Both the position numbers and the translations under genes were made by a program. The notes under the pieces are model-generated. The model was given only the letters and a program-made list of their open reading frames with translations. It ran no database searches and was not told where the DNA came from. Below, in pieces: positions 25,551 through 34,521 of a stretch of DNA of 64,000 nucleotides. Every line of letters starts with the position of its first letter. Position 1 is the first letter of the stretch. The DNA is from Spongiimicrobium salis (GTDB lineage Bacteria > Bacteroidota > Bacteroidia > Flavobacteriales > Flavobacteriaceae), in assembly GCF_043678055.1 (NCBI RefSeq), contig NZ_JBHEQA010000001.1, positions 248,001 to 312,000 of the forward strand, given 5' to 3'.

Positions 25551-26672
25551 TTATTTTAGCGTATTCAAAAATGCTTTTAAGGCAGTCCAATACTCTTCTT
25601 GATACGGCTGTCCATTCCACAATACGCTAGAGCCGTGTCCGCCTTTGCTCTCCGGAATAAAATGCACAATATTCTCCTTGGTAGGAATACCTTCCATCAA
25701 TGCCGTTACCCGGGGCACTTCTTCTTTAGAGGACGTCATAAAAAGTGGTTTTTCAAATGTGGAGAGTACGGATGTCAAACCCTTTGCCAGGCCACTAAAA
25801 CTTATTGCGGCTTTTGCATTATCTAATCTGGCCGTTATTGCTATAGCATAATTGGCAGAAAAAGAACTTCCCCAAATAATGACATTTTGGTTATAGCGCT
25901 TATCGAGATAGTCAAAGGCCGTAGACATTTCTTGTTTCACTCTTTCAAAGATTAGCCTTCGATTCTCGATCGCATTGCCCAAATCGGTCCCTTTAGCTAC
26001 GGTTTCATTGTGATGCGCCGCAAAGGTACCTCCCCCGGATAAATCAACCGCCAGCGCATTAAACCCCATTTCATTCAACTTTGGAGCAATATCCGCATAT
26101 TCATATTTGTTATATTCTGCCTGATGGCACAATAATATCGCAGGTCTGTCTGCACCAATATGGTATAAGTTCCCCACTACGACCCTATTATCGGCAGTGG
26201 TAAATTCTATTTTTTCGGGGGGATATTTTTTAGTCAGCGCATCAGCAATAGGCTGCTCTGCATTTTTACCTTGTCTTTGTTCCCGGGTTTCCCGAATAAG
26301 ATCTTCAATTATTTTAATTTCCTTGATTTTCCCTTCGGCATCGAGCATAATGGAGGATTGCCTGTCCTTGGTATCTTCATCTTTAAAATCGTAAAACACC
26401 ACAATTTCATTAGGTTTACTTTCTACAAAGGACACGGATTCCATACGTTGGAAAACATCGGATAAAATGCGTTCCAAGATTGTAGGATTCAATTGTTCTT
26501 TACTAATCATTGGAGGAATGGCCATATCTACACTGATAAAGGATTTTAAAGCATCCGCGTTCTTAGCCTCAACGGATTCTTTAAATGCTTCAAATTGTTT
26601 GGTGTAATCTTGTGATCTCAAGGAAAGTGAACATAAAAGGATTCCCCAAAAGAGTATTTGCATTAATTTCAC
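25551..26672 (-). CDS. secreted alpha/beta hydrolase with N-terminal NTF2-like region
   Basis: 373 residues with a signal peptide (MKLMQILFWGILLCSLSLRSQ). After it the layout matches the protein at 12512: DYTKQFEAFKESV and an NTF2-like segment, then the hydrolase with LLCHQAEYNKYEYADIAPKL, FNALAVDLSGGG, WGSSFSA nucleophile Ser and a C-terminal GHGSS. It is a paralogue of the 12512 product with the same domain order but without the extra N-terminal membrane region. Followed by a DUF4199-like gene. Probably a periplasmic esterase or lipase; substrate unknown. Confidence 0.87.
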   Translation of the reverse strand: MKLMQILFWGILLCSLSLRSQDYTKQFEAFKESVEAKNADALKSFISVDMAIPPMISKEQLNPTILERILSDVFQRMESVSFVESKPNEIVVFYDFKDEDTKDRQSSIMLDAEGKIKEIKIIEDLIRETREQRQGKNAEQPIADALTKKYPPEKIEFTTADNRVVVGNLYHIGADRPAILLCHQAEYNKYEYADIAPKLNEMGFNALAVDLSGGGTFAAHHNETVAKGTDLGNAIENRRLIFERVKQEMSTAFDYLDKRYNQNVIIWGSSFSANYAIAITARLDNAKAAISFSGLAKGLTSVLSTFEKPLFMTSSKEEVPRVTALMEGIPTKENIVHFIPESKGGHGSSVLWNGQPYQEEYWTALKAFLNTLK

Positions 26673-26869
26673 AGGTCGTACATTTAAAAAGTTATTGTAC
26701 CACGAAGTAAAAAAGAAGCCCCCTACCCTTTTAGACGAAGTTATAAAAGCAGACGACTTTGTTACGAGAAAACCAAAATATGGGATGTGGTACCACTAGC
26801 CTATTTCATCACAGGAACCAGTGCGTTCCTATGGATATTCCAATCTTATTGCCTATTAAAGATGTGACG

Positions 26870-28141
26870 TCACTGTCCCATATCCAAACCAACCCTTACC
26901 CCAAAACTCTGGGAATCCCCTTGCCGCCAACCATGATATAAATCAATACGCCAACGTTTTAAAATACCTGCCATACCCACACCCAATTCTGTATAATGCC
27001 CTCCGGCATCCGTATACAGGTAGTGGACTCCAAAAAGCGGTTTTAATCTAGATTTCCCCAGTTCCCATAGTGGTCCAAATTGATGTTCATAATGTCCTTG
27101 AAGATAAAACTCCGCCGTACTATTCCTATAGTACTCCAGAAGTTGAAATTGATCAATATCATAGGTGCCGTACACCGTTTCTTTTCCTTTAAAATGTTTG
27201 AAATCCACAAAAGTAAGACGGTCCTTTTTCAAGAAATCCCCCGCTTCTATAAATGCCCTCCCATATCCTTGGCCTACCTTAAATTCATCTTGGATACTAA
27301 AACTTAATTTTTGGTAGGAGAGATCTCCACCCAAAATTGCAGCTGTTGCATGGGTATAGATAAGCGTAAAAGCTGGATATTTTCCCCGGGAAATCAATTG
27401 CCCTCTTTGTTTCTCAAGATGATGTCCTAACTGCCAGCGCAGTACCGTCTTAAATAGTACGGCTTTGTGTTGCACGAAAGCCGTACTTTCCAGTGTGCTA
27501 TTTTCTGGCGCATTTGAAGTGAAGTCTTCGTCTTCCTCAAATCGTGCAAGATTATTTAATGGATTTCTTTTGTTCCATCCTATGGCCAAAGTCCATAAAA
27601 AGTCCTTAACAGGTGAAAAAGAATGTTCCATTGCCACATAAGAACGTTCATATATCTTTAGGAAATTTTCACGAAAAGCAAAAGTATAAAGGGTATTGTT
27701 TAAAGCGCTCAGCGTACTTTGTTCGTAAAGTTGTTCCACGGCGCGCCCACCAGAAAGGGAAAAGAAGGCATTCCTTTTTGGCTTATAGTAGTATTGTGTC
27801 TTCAATTGTGCCTGAAATCGCTTATTTCCAAATCCGTATCGGATATTAGGATGGATCGAAAAGAAACGATCATCCTGATACTTTTGCGTGAACTTCACTT
27901 GAGGATTGACCACAAAACCTTCCACAGTATTTGCCGGAAACCATTCGAAAGCATTGGGGAAGTACCATGCTTGCATTTCATTTTGCAATAGCACTCCTGA
28001 AAATAGAATATTCGGGACGCCAATAGCCTTCGTTTCCACATCTTCAGAAGGATTTTGACGTTGAGCTGATGCAATCTGTCCTATAATCAGGTACAGCAGT
28101 AGTACATAAAATTTTTCGTTGTAGATAACGGCAGATTTCAT
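26870..28141 (-). CDS. outer-membrane beta-barrel protein resembling the DUF5686 barrel
   Basis: 423 residues with a signal peptide ending near IASAQ. The segment WFPANTVEGFVVNPQVKFTQKY and SIHPNIRYGFGNKRFQAQLK resemble the DUF5686 outer-membrane region, but the usual N-terminal carboxypeptidase-like regulatory domain is missing, so this is a barrel-only version or a related family. Repeated alternating strands (FTLIYTHATAAILGGDLSYQ, YHWRQ-like end) fit a barrel. Located between the hydrolase operon and the second LytS/LytTR pair. Function unknown. Confidence 0.7.
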   Translation of the reverse strand: MKSAVIYNEKFYVLLLYLIIGQIASAQRQNPSEDVETKAIGVPNILFSGVLLQNEMQAWYFPNAFEWFPANTVEGFVVNPQVKFTQKYQDDRFFSIHPNIRYGFGNKRFQAQLKTQYYYKPKRNAFFSLSGGRAVEQLYEQSTLSALNNTLYTFAFRENFLKIYERSYVAMEHSFSPVKDFLWTLAIGWNKRNPLNNLARFEEDEDFTSNAPENSTLESTAFVQHKAVLFKTVLRWQLGHHLEKQRGQLISRGKYPAFTLIYTHATAAILGGDLSYQKLSFSIQDEFKVGQGYGRAFIEAGDFLKKDRLTFVDFKHFKGKETVYGTYDIDQFQLLEYYRNSTAEFYLQGHYEHQFGPLWELGKSRLKPLFGVHYLYTDAGGHYTELGVGMAGILKRWRIDLYHGWRQGDSQSFGVRVGLDMGQ

Positions 28142-28352
28142 CCGTATTTATTTAAAATTCACAGGACAAATAACCAATGTCTTTACGCCATACTAAAGTG
28201 AATTGTGTTCAGTGGTCATATAACCTTGTAAAGCACAACACCTTCATTCACCTAGTTATATTGCAATTCAAAAGATTGGGATAGGTGTAATCGTATTTAT
28301 TTTAAATATTTGTCTCTCAGTTAATTTTTAATCGTTTATTGCAGTCATAGAT

Positions 28353-29393
28353 TTGGATGATTTGAAAAAAGAGATTGTACTCATACTTGCTTTTTACCTA
28401 GTGATGGGTATCATGAACTATGTAGCCTTGGTTATAGATCTGGGGCGATGGATCAATCCCTCGGGAACGCTCATTAATTATCTGCTTAAAGCGGTATTGA
28501 CCCTTCCCCTATTATGGGTGTTCTTTAGGAAATTGGCCTCTTCTGCTATTTGGAAAAAAGGACTTTTGCATCTGCTAACGATGTGCCTATTCACCTATAT
28601 CTGGATTAAAACATACTACCTGCTCTGTGATAGCTTGGGGATTGTTCGCCTTCAGGGGCAACGGGAAGTTTGGGATGTATATCTGACGCTTCTTTTTTAT
28701 GGCATTCAATTCGGTATTTTTCATGTATATATCTATTCCGGAGCATTAAAGAAACAAGAATTGCTATCGGCCGAGCTGAGCAAGCTCCATGCAGAAAGTG
28801 AATTAGCTGCGCTGAAAGCACAACTCAATCCACATTTTTTATATAATATCTTTAATACCATAAATGCTGCCATTCCTACCACGGCAAAGAATGCACGGAA
28901 TATGGTGAATGAATTATCGGATTTGTTTCGATACCAGCTTAAAGCTTCAAGGGAAGAAATGATTCCGCTACTAGAAGAACTGCATTTCGTACGTAAATAT
29001 TTGGATTTAGAGAAAGAACGTTTTGGTGAACGATTACAATATACGATCAATGCTCCGGCTGCGTTGACCACGCTATTGATTCCGCCACTTATTCTTCAAC
29101 CCCTTGTTGAAAATAGCATAAAACATGGTATTTCCCCGCTTATAGAAGGAGGGGAGATCCAAATTGATGTCATTCCTATGAAAGATGAATTACAGCTTTT
29201 GGTATGCGATACTGGAAAGGGAATCAACGTACAGGAAAAATCAGCGCTATTCCAAAAAGGCGTGGGCCTTTCCAATACCAATGCACGGCTCCTTAAAATG
29301 TATGGAAAGGGATTGGAATTAAAGAAAAATACACCAACTGGACTTTGTATATCCTTTTCAATACCTGTTCACAATATATCCACACTGTCATGA
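28353..29393 (+). CDS. LytS-type sensor histidine kinase
   Basis: 346 residues with four N-terminal membrane helices (about 7-28, 42-60, 70-92, 108-128) and no extracellular sensor domain, then the LytS kinase core ALKAQLNPHFLYNIFNT (His161) and an ATPase with QPLVENSIKHG and DTGKGI. The only usable start codons are rare: TTG at 28353 or ATT codons just upstream. The next Met is residue 19. Its stop overlaps the LytTR gene start (ATGA), a coupled two-gene unit. Confidence 0.93.
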   Translation: MDDLKKEIVLILAFYLVMGIMNYVALVIDLGRWINPSGTLINYLLKAVLTLPLLWVFFRKLASSAIWKKGLLHLLTMCLFTYIWIKTYYLLCDSLGIVRLQGQREVWDVYLTLLFYGIQFGIFHVYIYSGALKKQELLSAELSKLHAESELAALKAQLNPHFLYNIFNTINAAIPTTAKNARNMVNELSDLFRYQLKASREEMIPLLEELHFVRKYLDLEKERFGERLQYTINAPAALTTLLIPPLILQPLVENSIKHGISPLIEGGEIQIDVIPMKDELQLLVCDTGKGINVQEKSALFQKGVGLSNTNARLLKMYGKGLELKKNTPTGLCISFSIPVHNISTLS

Positions 29394-30121
29394 AAAAAGT
29401 AATTATCGTAGATGATGAGGCTCCAGCCCGTAAATTGATCAAAGAATTTTTACAAGGGCATAAGGATTTGGTGATCATTGAAGAATGCAACAATGGCGTG
29501 GATGCGGTAAGGGCCATCAATACCTTTAAACCCGATTTGGTCTTTTTGGATATCCAGATGCCGGGTTTAACCGGATTTGAAGTACTACAACGCCTGGAAG
29601 AAATGCCGCAAATCATTTTTTCAACGGCCTACGATCAATATGCCTTTAAAGCCTTTGAGGTACATGCTGTAGATTATTTGTTGAAACCCTTTAAACAAGA
29701 GCGCTTTGATGAGGCTATTGAAAAAATCATGACCAGCAATACGCAGTACCTCGATCAAATACAAACCTTGGTGAACGGACTCCAAGAACAGGAAACCTAT
29801 CTTACCAATATTCTAGTATCTGTGCGGAATAAATTGATCAACATTCCGGTAAAGGATATCCTTTACATCCAAGCGGATGGCAATTATGCCAAATTGATCT
29901 TGGAAAAAGGTTCGCATCTCACAAGCTATGGTCTAACAAAGTTGGAGGAGAAGTTAAATCCACAGCAATTTATACGCGTACATCGGTCTACCGTAATCCA
30001 TATTGACCATGTAAAGGAAGCCTATAGTTACCCTTCCAGTTACGAGTTGATCATGACCAATGGAGATATGGTCAGGGTAAGCCGAAGTTATCTGGGCAAT
30101 ATCAGAAAATTAATTGTATAA
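29390..30121 (+). CDS. LytTR-family response regulator
   Basis: 243 residues from the ATG inside the ATGA overlap with the kinase gene; this start gives the standard N-terminus MKKVIIVDDEAPARK. Receiver domain with Asp8/Asp9 and phospho-acceptor Asp54 (VFLDIQMPG), LLKPF, and a C-terminal LytTR domain (HRSTVIHIDHVKEAY). It is the partner of the preceding kinase. Similar to the regulator at 23018 in architecture; the two systems are separate pairs. Confidence 0.93.
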   Translation: MKKVIIVDDEAPARKLIKEFLQGHKDLVIIEECNNGVDAVRAINTFKPDLVFLDIQMPGLTGFEVLQRLEEMPQIIFSTAYDQYAFKAFEVHAVDYLLKPFKQERFDEAIEKIMTSNTQYLDQIQTLVNGLQEQETYLTNILVSVRNKLINIPVKDILYIQADGNYAKLILEKGSHLTSYGLTKLEEKLNPQQFIRVHRSTVIHIDHVKEAYSYPSSYELIMTNGDMVRVSRSYLGNIRKLIV

Positions 30122-30177
30122 TTTTTCTGGGAATCTTCCATAAGAATTACAAAATCAATGACATCATCCATGTCTCC

Positions 30178-31740
30178 TCAATCCGCGAATTGCACTCTCA
30201 TTAATGGACTATTCAAAAGGCTAAAAATAACTTTGACGTTTACATGAAAATCATCAGCAACGGATTTTGTAAAACTTTTTAAGTCTTGTATTTTATCCGT
30301 ATCATAATAAATGCCATTCATCACCACACCCGCAATGCTTCTTGAATGGGCAATGTTTTCTAAAGGATTTTTATTCAGGATAACCAAATCGGCAATTTTT
30401 CCCTTCTCAACACTACCATAGGTATCATCCATTTCAGAAAATCGGGCAGGAACAATAGTGGCACTTTGAAGGGCTTCAAGCGGTGTTAAACCACTTTCAG
30501 TTAGATCTTTTAATTCATCGTGAAGGCTGAATCCTGCAAACACATAGGAATCCGTCACATCGGTCCCGACCATAATTGGCACCCCAATTTCCTTCGCCAT
30601 TTTTACCTGTTCTCTGGAGGCTTCATAAAAATCCAGACTCAATCCCTTATTGTCTTGGGACAAGTTTCTTTCACTATTGTTTTTTCGATCAATATCCCAC
30701 CACAATTTCTTTCTTATGAAGGTAACATAATCTAAATTGGGATGTTTCCGGAAAATTGGTCTATGTGCATAGGCCTCAAATTTTAAGGTCTGCAAGGTAG
30801 GTACCCAATGCGCATTGTGCTCCTTCATGAGTCTCATCAGGTCCCTAGCTACCCCAAAATCAAAATCCTCCACCATTGATTTTTTGGATTTGTAGTACAG
30901 CTTTTTCCAGTCTTTTGAAATTCGGAGACTATCTGCTTTGGGAAAAGCTTCGAACATGAATATACGGCCATGCTCAAAGCTTCGTTGTCCTAATAGAATG
31001 GCATCCTCCAGACTGGTAAATACCGGCTTGTGGCCTGCAATATGTAATCCATACTTTGGTGCTTTCAATGCAAGTTCCTTATAGTATTCCGGCACTATTT
31101 GCTGATATACCTTGATGAAATCAACGTCCTCCGCTTTATAAAAATCCAAAAGAGCATCAACATCCCCAGCCTTTTGCAGTTTAAAAAATTCAGGAAACCC
31201 AGAGGGAACAGAAGAGGCCCCGTCTATTTGATAACTACTTTGCAGTACATATCTTGGCATCACCCTTTTGTCTTCCTCCATTTCAGCATTCCATAATAGG
31301 CGCTCTTTACTACCCGCCCAATAACTGTCCTCACGATCTAGCTGCCCGGACATATCCCGTATTCCCGTAACCCCATTGGCAATAAAAAGCGGATGATGCA
31401 ACCATTCGGAATGCTGGTTGGAATGTGTATGCATATCCCAAAGCCCGGGTATCAAAAATTTGCCAGAACAATTGATGACCAAAGCATTGGGGTACTGTTC
31501 AAAAGTATTTCCTGCATCGGTTGAAAAAATGAGGTTATCTTTTATCAAAACATTCCGATCTTCCCATATACTACCGGATTTAACGTCGATCAGGTTTATG
31601 GATGTCAATACGATGATATCGTGTCTCTTCGGTGTTTTCAGCTCAGGCATGGGCCAAAATAAAGCTATTAAAACAAGGGTCAAGGCCAAAAGAAATAGGC
31701 CTAATGCTATCTTCAGAAATTTAAATACTCTTTTTCTCAT
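30178..31740 (-). CDS. membrane-anchored amidohydrolase
   Basis: 520 residues with an N-terminal hydrophobic helix (about 10-28) that anchors or exports the protein. The amidohydrolase fold shows the metal motif HTH (His104, His106 in DMHTHS), IAGHKP and EHGRIF with later His ligands, MVGTDVTD with the catalytic Asp, and the C-terminal GKIADLVILNKNP that closes the small beta domain. Resembles imidazolonepropionase/prolidase-like secreted amidohydrolases. Reaction not identifiable. Its neighbours give no pathway. Confidence 0.88.
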   Translation of the reverse strand: MRKRVFKFLKIALGLFLLALTLVLIALFWPMPELKTPKRHDIIVLTSINLIDVKSGSIWEDRNVLIKDNLIFSTDAGNTFEQYPNALVINCSGKFLIPGLWDMHTHSNQHSEWLHHPLFIANGVTGIRDMSGQLDREDSYWAGSKERLLWNAEMEEDKRVMPRYVLQSSYQIDGASSVPSGFPEFFKLQKAGDVDALLDFYKAEDVDFIKVYQQIVPEYYKELALKAPKYGLHIAGHKPVFTSLEDAILLGQRSFEHGRIFMFEAFPKADSLRISKDWKKLYYKSKKSMVEDFDFGVARDLMRLMKEHNAHWVPTLQTLKFEAYAHRPIFRKHPNLDYVTFIRKKLWWDIDRKNNSERNLSQDNKGLSLDFYEASREQVKMAKEIGVPIMVGTDVTDSYVFAGFSLHDELKDLTESGLTPLEALQSATIVPARFSEMDDTYGSVEKGKIADLVILNKNPLENIAHSRSIAGVVMNGIYYDTDKIQDLKSFTKSVADDFHVNVKVIFSLLNSPLMRVQFAD

Positions 31741-31872
31741 CTTCGCTATCTAATAGTATAGTATAATGACGCCCCAGCACTAAAAACGTTTCTCGTAGCT
31801 CGTGCATTTTACCCTACTTGCTGGGTCTATTGCTACTGAAGTACGCCGTTGACTATGATTTTTCATTGCATA

Positions 31873-32064
31873 TTATTTTTTTCCGGAATATTGTTCCCCA
31901 TTTACTCCCCAATTACCTATAGGTACTTCATCAATGACCACATGGGTCGTTTTGGGGCTTTTGTTCAATACATCAACAAGCACTTGTGTCACGCCTTCAA
32001 TTAATTGGCGTTTTTGTGCTTTGGTTACCTGTTCATCGGTAATTTTTATGTTTATAAATGGCAT
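31873..32064 (-). CDS. 4-oxalocrotonate tautomerase-family protein
   Basis: 63 residues from the ATG at 32064. This start exposes Pro immediately after Met (MPFINIKI), as the family requires a free N-terminal Pro as catalytic base; the longer frame would hide it. DEVPIGNWGVNG near the end matches the family. The Arg residues used by classical 4-OT are not at the usual places, so the substrate differs. The promoter upstream has a Crp/Fnr-type site and a -7-like element with the same layout as in front of the DoxX gene. Confidence 0.88.
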   Translation of the reverse strand: MPFINIKITDEQVTKAQKRQLIEGVTQVLVDVLNKSPKTTHVVIDEVPIGNWGVNGEQYSGKK

Positions 32065-32129
32065 TTTTTTACGTTTTAAATGAATACTACAAAATTGGGG
32101 CAATCAAAATACGGGACGAAGGATATACC

Positions 32130-32156
32130 TCACTTCTTTAAAGTGATGTATGTCAC
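32130..32156. promoter_or_regulatory. Crp/Fnr-type composite site TCAC-N9-GTGA-N6-TCAC (tautomerase promoter)
   Basis: GTGA-TGTATG-TCAC (32143-32156) is a perfect Crp/Fnr-style palindrome, and a further TCAC at 32130 makes an overlapping second one. A -7-like element CAATTTTG (minus strand, 32090-32097) lies exactly 32 nt away. The whole layout repeats at 33517-33543. Confidence 0.75.
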
Positions 32157-32172
32157 ATTTTATATAAATCCA

Positions 32173-33033
32173 TCAAATATGAATAAAGATTCCACCATGA
32201 AGTCGCTGTTGGGTTTTATTGTAATGTAGGGACCAGAAGCCTTTGATTACACCAGTATCTGAAAAATACCTTCTTAAGCCACACTCCCCAAAGGTGATAT
32301 CCCGCATTGCATTGTGATACTCCATATCGATATAAAAGCGATATACCTTAGAAACAGGAATGACAGCGGAAAACGCCGTTTCATGGCCATCCCTAGTAAA
32401 TAACAGGGAAGTGTTTTCCTTTTCCCATTTTGCAGCAATAAATAGATTACCATCCTCTATGAAGGAAGCCAAGGCAAAGTCGTTATAGGTCATTTTAAGA
32501 TGCTGCCCCAATTTGTTCTCATGCTTATGGATACCATAAGACAACTTAAGTTTATGAAAAATGTAATCTACTTTAACCCCAGCTCTGCCTCCAAGAATGT
32601 TACTTTCTGCATTGGTTTCTACCTGACTTTGCCCAATTAAGGGGCTAGGTCTTAATTCAGTAGTAGGAGTAGCCATTGCGCCGAGCGCTATTTTTACATT
32701 TTCACCTGGGGTAAAAATAATTTCATAACTCCTGATACTTTTTAGCATCTGCTTCTCCTCTCCCTTCAACACGACAGATGTCCTTATTTTCCATGTTTTA
32801 GGTACTAACCAGCTAGTAAGTCTCGCGCCTATTTGAATAGAGTTTCTGTGATACCTTCCTCTATGCTGTTCCGATAAAGTGGTGTATGCTACTACGCCAG
32901 CATAGAGTTTGTCCATAGTAAGCTCACTACTGATAGGAAGGTTTTCAATTTGCGCACGACCATCCGATGTACTTAACCAACATAGCATAAAAACGAGATA
33001 TGGAATACATCTGTTTTTCCTTGTGATACACAC
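32173..33033 (-). CDS. probable secreted outer-membrane beta-barrel protein
   Basis: 286 residues starting with GTG; a signal-like segment (CIPYLVFMLCWLSTSDGRAQ) precedes a run of amphipathic strands (RNSIQIGARLTSWLV, KWKIRTSVVLKG, AGVKVDYIFHKLKLSYG) ending in an aromatic residue-rich tail, GGIFIHI. No named family is recognised; an outer-membrane barrel is inferred from strand pattern. It follows the DoxX gene by 18 nt in the Crp/Fnr-regulated cluster, so it is probably part of that transcript. Confidence 0.65.
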   Translation of the reverse strand: MCITRKNRCIPYLVFMLCWLSTSDGRAQIENLPISSELTMDKLYAGVVAYTTLSEQHRGRYHRNSIQIGARLTSWLVPKTWKIRTSVVLKGEEKQMLKSIRSYEIIFTPGENVKIALGAMATPTTELRPSPLIGQSQVETNAESNILGGRAGVKVDYIFHKLKLSYGIHKHENKLGQHLKMTYNDFALASFIEDGNLFIAAKWEKENTSLLFTRDGHETAFSAVIPVSKVYRFYIDMEYHNAMRDITFGECGLRRYFSDTGVIKGFWSLHYNKTQQRLHGGIFIHI

Positions 33034-33051
33034 GGCCTGTGACTTTGATTA

Positions 33052-33450
33052 TTATTTACGATCTATAGCATATTTTCCACTCCCTGTAAAGAAGATTACT
33101 ACTGCTCCGAAAAGGTAAAATGCCTGTAGCTCAATAGCCCAGCCCCCAAATTGATTTAGTGAAAAAATTTCCCCGGCATGGGTAGTAATGATAGCCAATA
33201 CCATAGTGACAACTACAAACAAACTGGCCCACCTTTCCTTATAGCCGATGATGATACATAGCGGGGCAATAATTTCGCCTATAAAGGCGCCATAGCCCAA
33301 GAAGGTAGGCAGGCCGGATTGGACCATCATACTTTTAATAAATTCATACCCATTGAGGAAGTTTCCAACGCCATGAAAAATGAGCAAACCTGCTACTAAT
33401 AGCCTTAGCATTAAAATTCCAATGTCTTTGTTTTCTTCGATTGTTTTCAT
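33052..33450 (-). CDS. DoxX-family membrane protein
   Basis: 132 residues from the ATG at 33450 (an upstream ATG would add 9). Four membrane helices, with the DoxX pattern MLRLLVAGLLIFHGVGNFLNG at the start, YGAFIGEIIAPLCIIIGYKERWASLFVV in the middle and an EL.AFYLFGAVVIFFTG end. DoxX proteins are small quinone- or thiol-linked membrane proteins of mostly unknown role. It is preceded by a Crp/Fnr-type site and followed by the barrel-like gene. Confidence 0.87.
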   Translation of the reverse strand: MKTIEENKDIGILMLRLLVAGLLIFHGVGNFLNGYEFIKSMMVQSGLPTFLGYGAFIGEIIAPLCIIIGYKERWASLFVVVTMVLAIITTHAGEIFSLNQFGGWAIELQAFYLFGAVVIFFTGSGKYAIDRK

Positions 33451-33516
33451 CTTTTTTTGGTTTAAAATTAATACCACAAAGTTGAAGCGAATCGAAAGCG
33501 AATCGAAGGACTTAAA

Positions 33517-33543
33517 TCACTAATTTATAGTGACCTAAATCAC
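33517..33543. promoter_or_regulatory. Crp/Fnr-type composite site TCAC-N9-GTGA-N6-TCAC (DoxX promoter)
   Basis: Same half-sites and the same 9- and 6-nt spacers as at 32130-32156, followed in both by ATTTTA. The -7-like element CAACTTTG (minus strand, 33477-33484) is again exactly 32 nt away. The regulator gene begins downstream on the same strand at 33572. Confidence 0.78.
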
Positions 33544-33571
33544 ATTTTACTGCTGTAAAATCAAAAAAAGA

Positions 33572-34135
33572 TCAGGAATTCAATCTACTCAGGGTTTCCC
33601 TGGAAACTCCCAGATAAGACGCAATAAGCTTTTTTGGAACCCTTTGAAAGAGTTCGGGATATTGTGTTAAAAGCATATCATACCGCTCTTTGGCCGAATT
33701 CTTTAAAAGGGAAAGAATCCTGTTTTGTAATGCGATTCTACCAAACTTACTCTTTTTGGCCCAAAACCGCTCCATTTTATGCATTTGTGCGCTAAGCTTA
33801 TCCCGGTTTTCAAAGCTTATATACAGCATCTGGCAATCTTCTAAACAATCAATATAGATTTTTGAGGGAAGCTGTTTTACAAAGGCCTCATAATCCGTAA
33901 CCCAATAATGTTCCAGGGCAAATCGAAGAATATGTTCCTTTCCGTTTTCATCTAGGAAATAACTTTTTAAACAACCTTTCAAGACCCAATATTCCCTGTT
34001 GATAAACTCCCCTTCCTGAACTATATATTGGTGCTTGCGCTTTGTGATCGGTTCAAAATGACTAAGCACAAAATCAAATTCTTCATCGGTAAGGCTGATT
34101 ATTTCTTCAATATGTTCTCTGAGAGGGTGTTTCAT
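33572..34135 (-). CDS. Crp/Fnr-family transcriptional regulator
   Basis: 187 residues: N-terminal cyclic-nucleotide-binding-like beta roll (YIVQEGEF...YWVLKGCLKSYF) and C-terminal helix-turn-helix (RVPKKLIASYLGVSRETLSRL). No Cys cluster for oxygen sensing is seen, so a true Fnr is unlikely. The gene is immediately upstream (minus strand) of the DoxX gene, and the two TCAC-N9-GTGA-N6-TCAC sites nearby match Crp/Fnr recognition geometry. It probably activates the DoxX and tautomerase transcripts. Confidence 0.92.
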   Translation of the reverse strand: MKHPLREHIEEIISLTDEEFDFVLSHFEPITKRKHQYIVQEGEFINREYWVLKGCLKSYFLDENGKEHILRFALEHYWVTDYEAFVKQLPSKIYIDCLEDCQMLYISFENRDKLSAQMHKMERFWAKKSKFGRIALQNRILSLLKNSAKERYDMLLTQYPELFQRVPKKLIASYLGVSRETLSRLNS

Positions 34136-34521
34136 TACGATATTCTATTCATTGTATTATGGATGGGCACTTCATCTTTGTCTAGGATGCTTTCTCCTAT
34201 TTTTTTAAAGCACTCCAATCCTAAGGTATTCGTAAATTTAAGAAAGATCTTGGGAAACTACGGTATGCCGTACTAGGAGTATGGGGCGACAAACTTCAAG
34301 CTATATTTGTACTAAGCCATACGCTACACCGAGCTTTCTTTTTAAAAAGAATGGATCGCCCCACATCCAAGTGCCTCCACCGCTCTTTAAACTGCCCTAG
34401 AGAACGGCAAAATTCCAAGCTAAATGAATGGCGCTTTTTAAAGGTGTTTCATCTATTATTTCAGGGCCTAGGGATACTTTTGGAATACGCTGCTGCTCAT
34501 CTATTGGAAATATGAGGTTCG
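34136..34521. other. 386-nt gap with inverted repeat and weak protein-like frame
   Basis: No intact gene. A large inverted repeat lies at 34282-34363 (own entry). On the minus strand one frame gives a protein-like string of about 40 codons ending AWNFAVL at a stop and then a second open stretch with GGGTWMWGDPFFLKRK; either a decayed gene or chance. Nothing else is convincing. Confidence 0.35.
34282..34363. repeat. inverted repeat TGGGGCGA ... TCGCCCCA with nested AAGCT/AGCTT
   Basis: An exact 8-bp outer stem encloses about 66 nt that contain a second, inner pair (AAGCT near 34298 and AGCTT near 34333). It could form a branched RNA or mark the edge of a lost element. No gene covers it. Confidence 0.4.

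Noticed and set aside
33487..33508. Short tandem GCGAATCGAA repeat
   Set aside because: Two copies only, between the Crp-type site and the DoxX start; no matching pattern before the tautomerase gene, so probably incidental.
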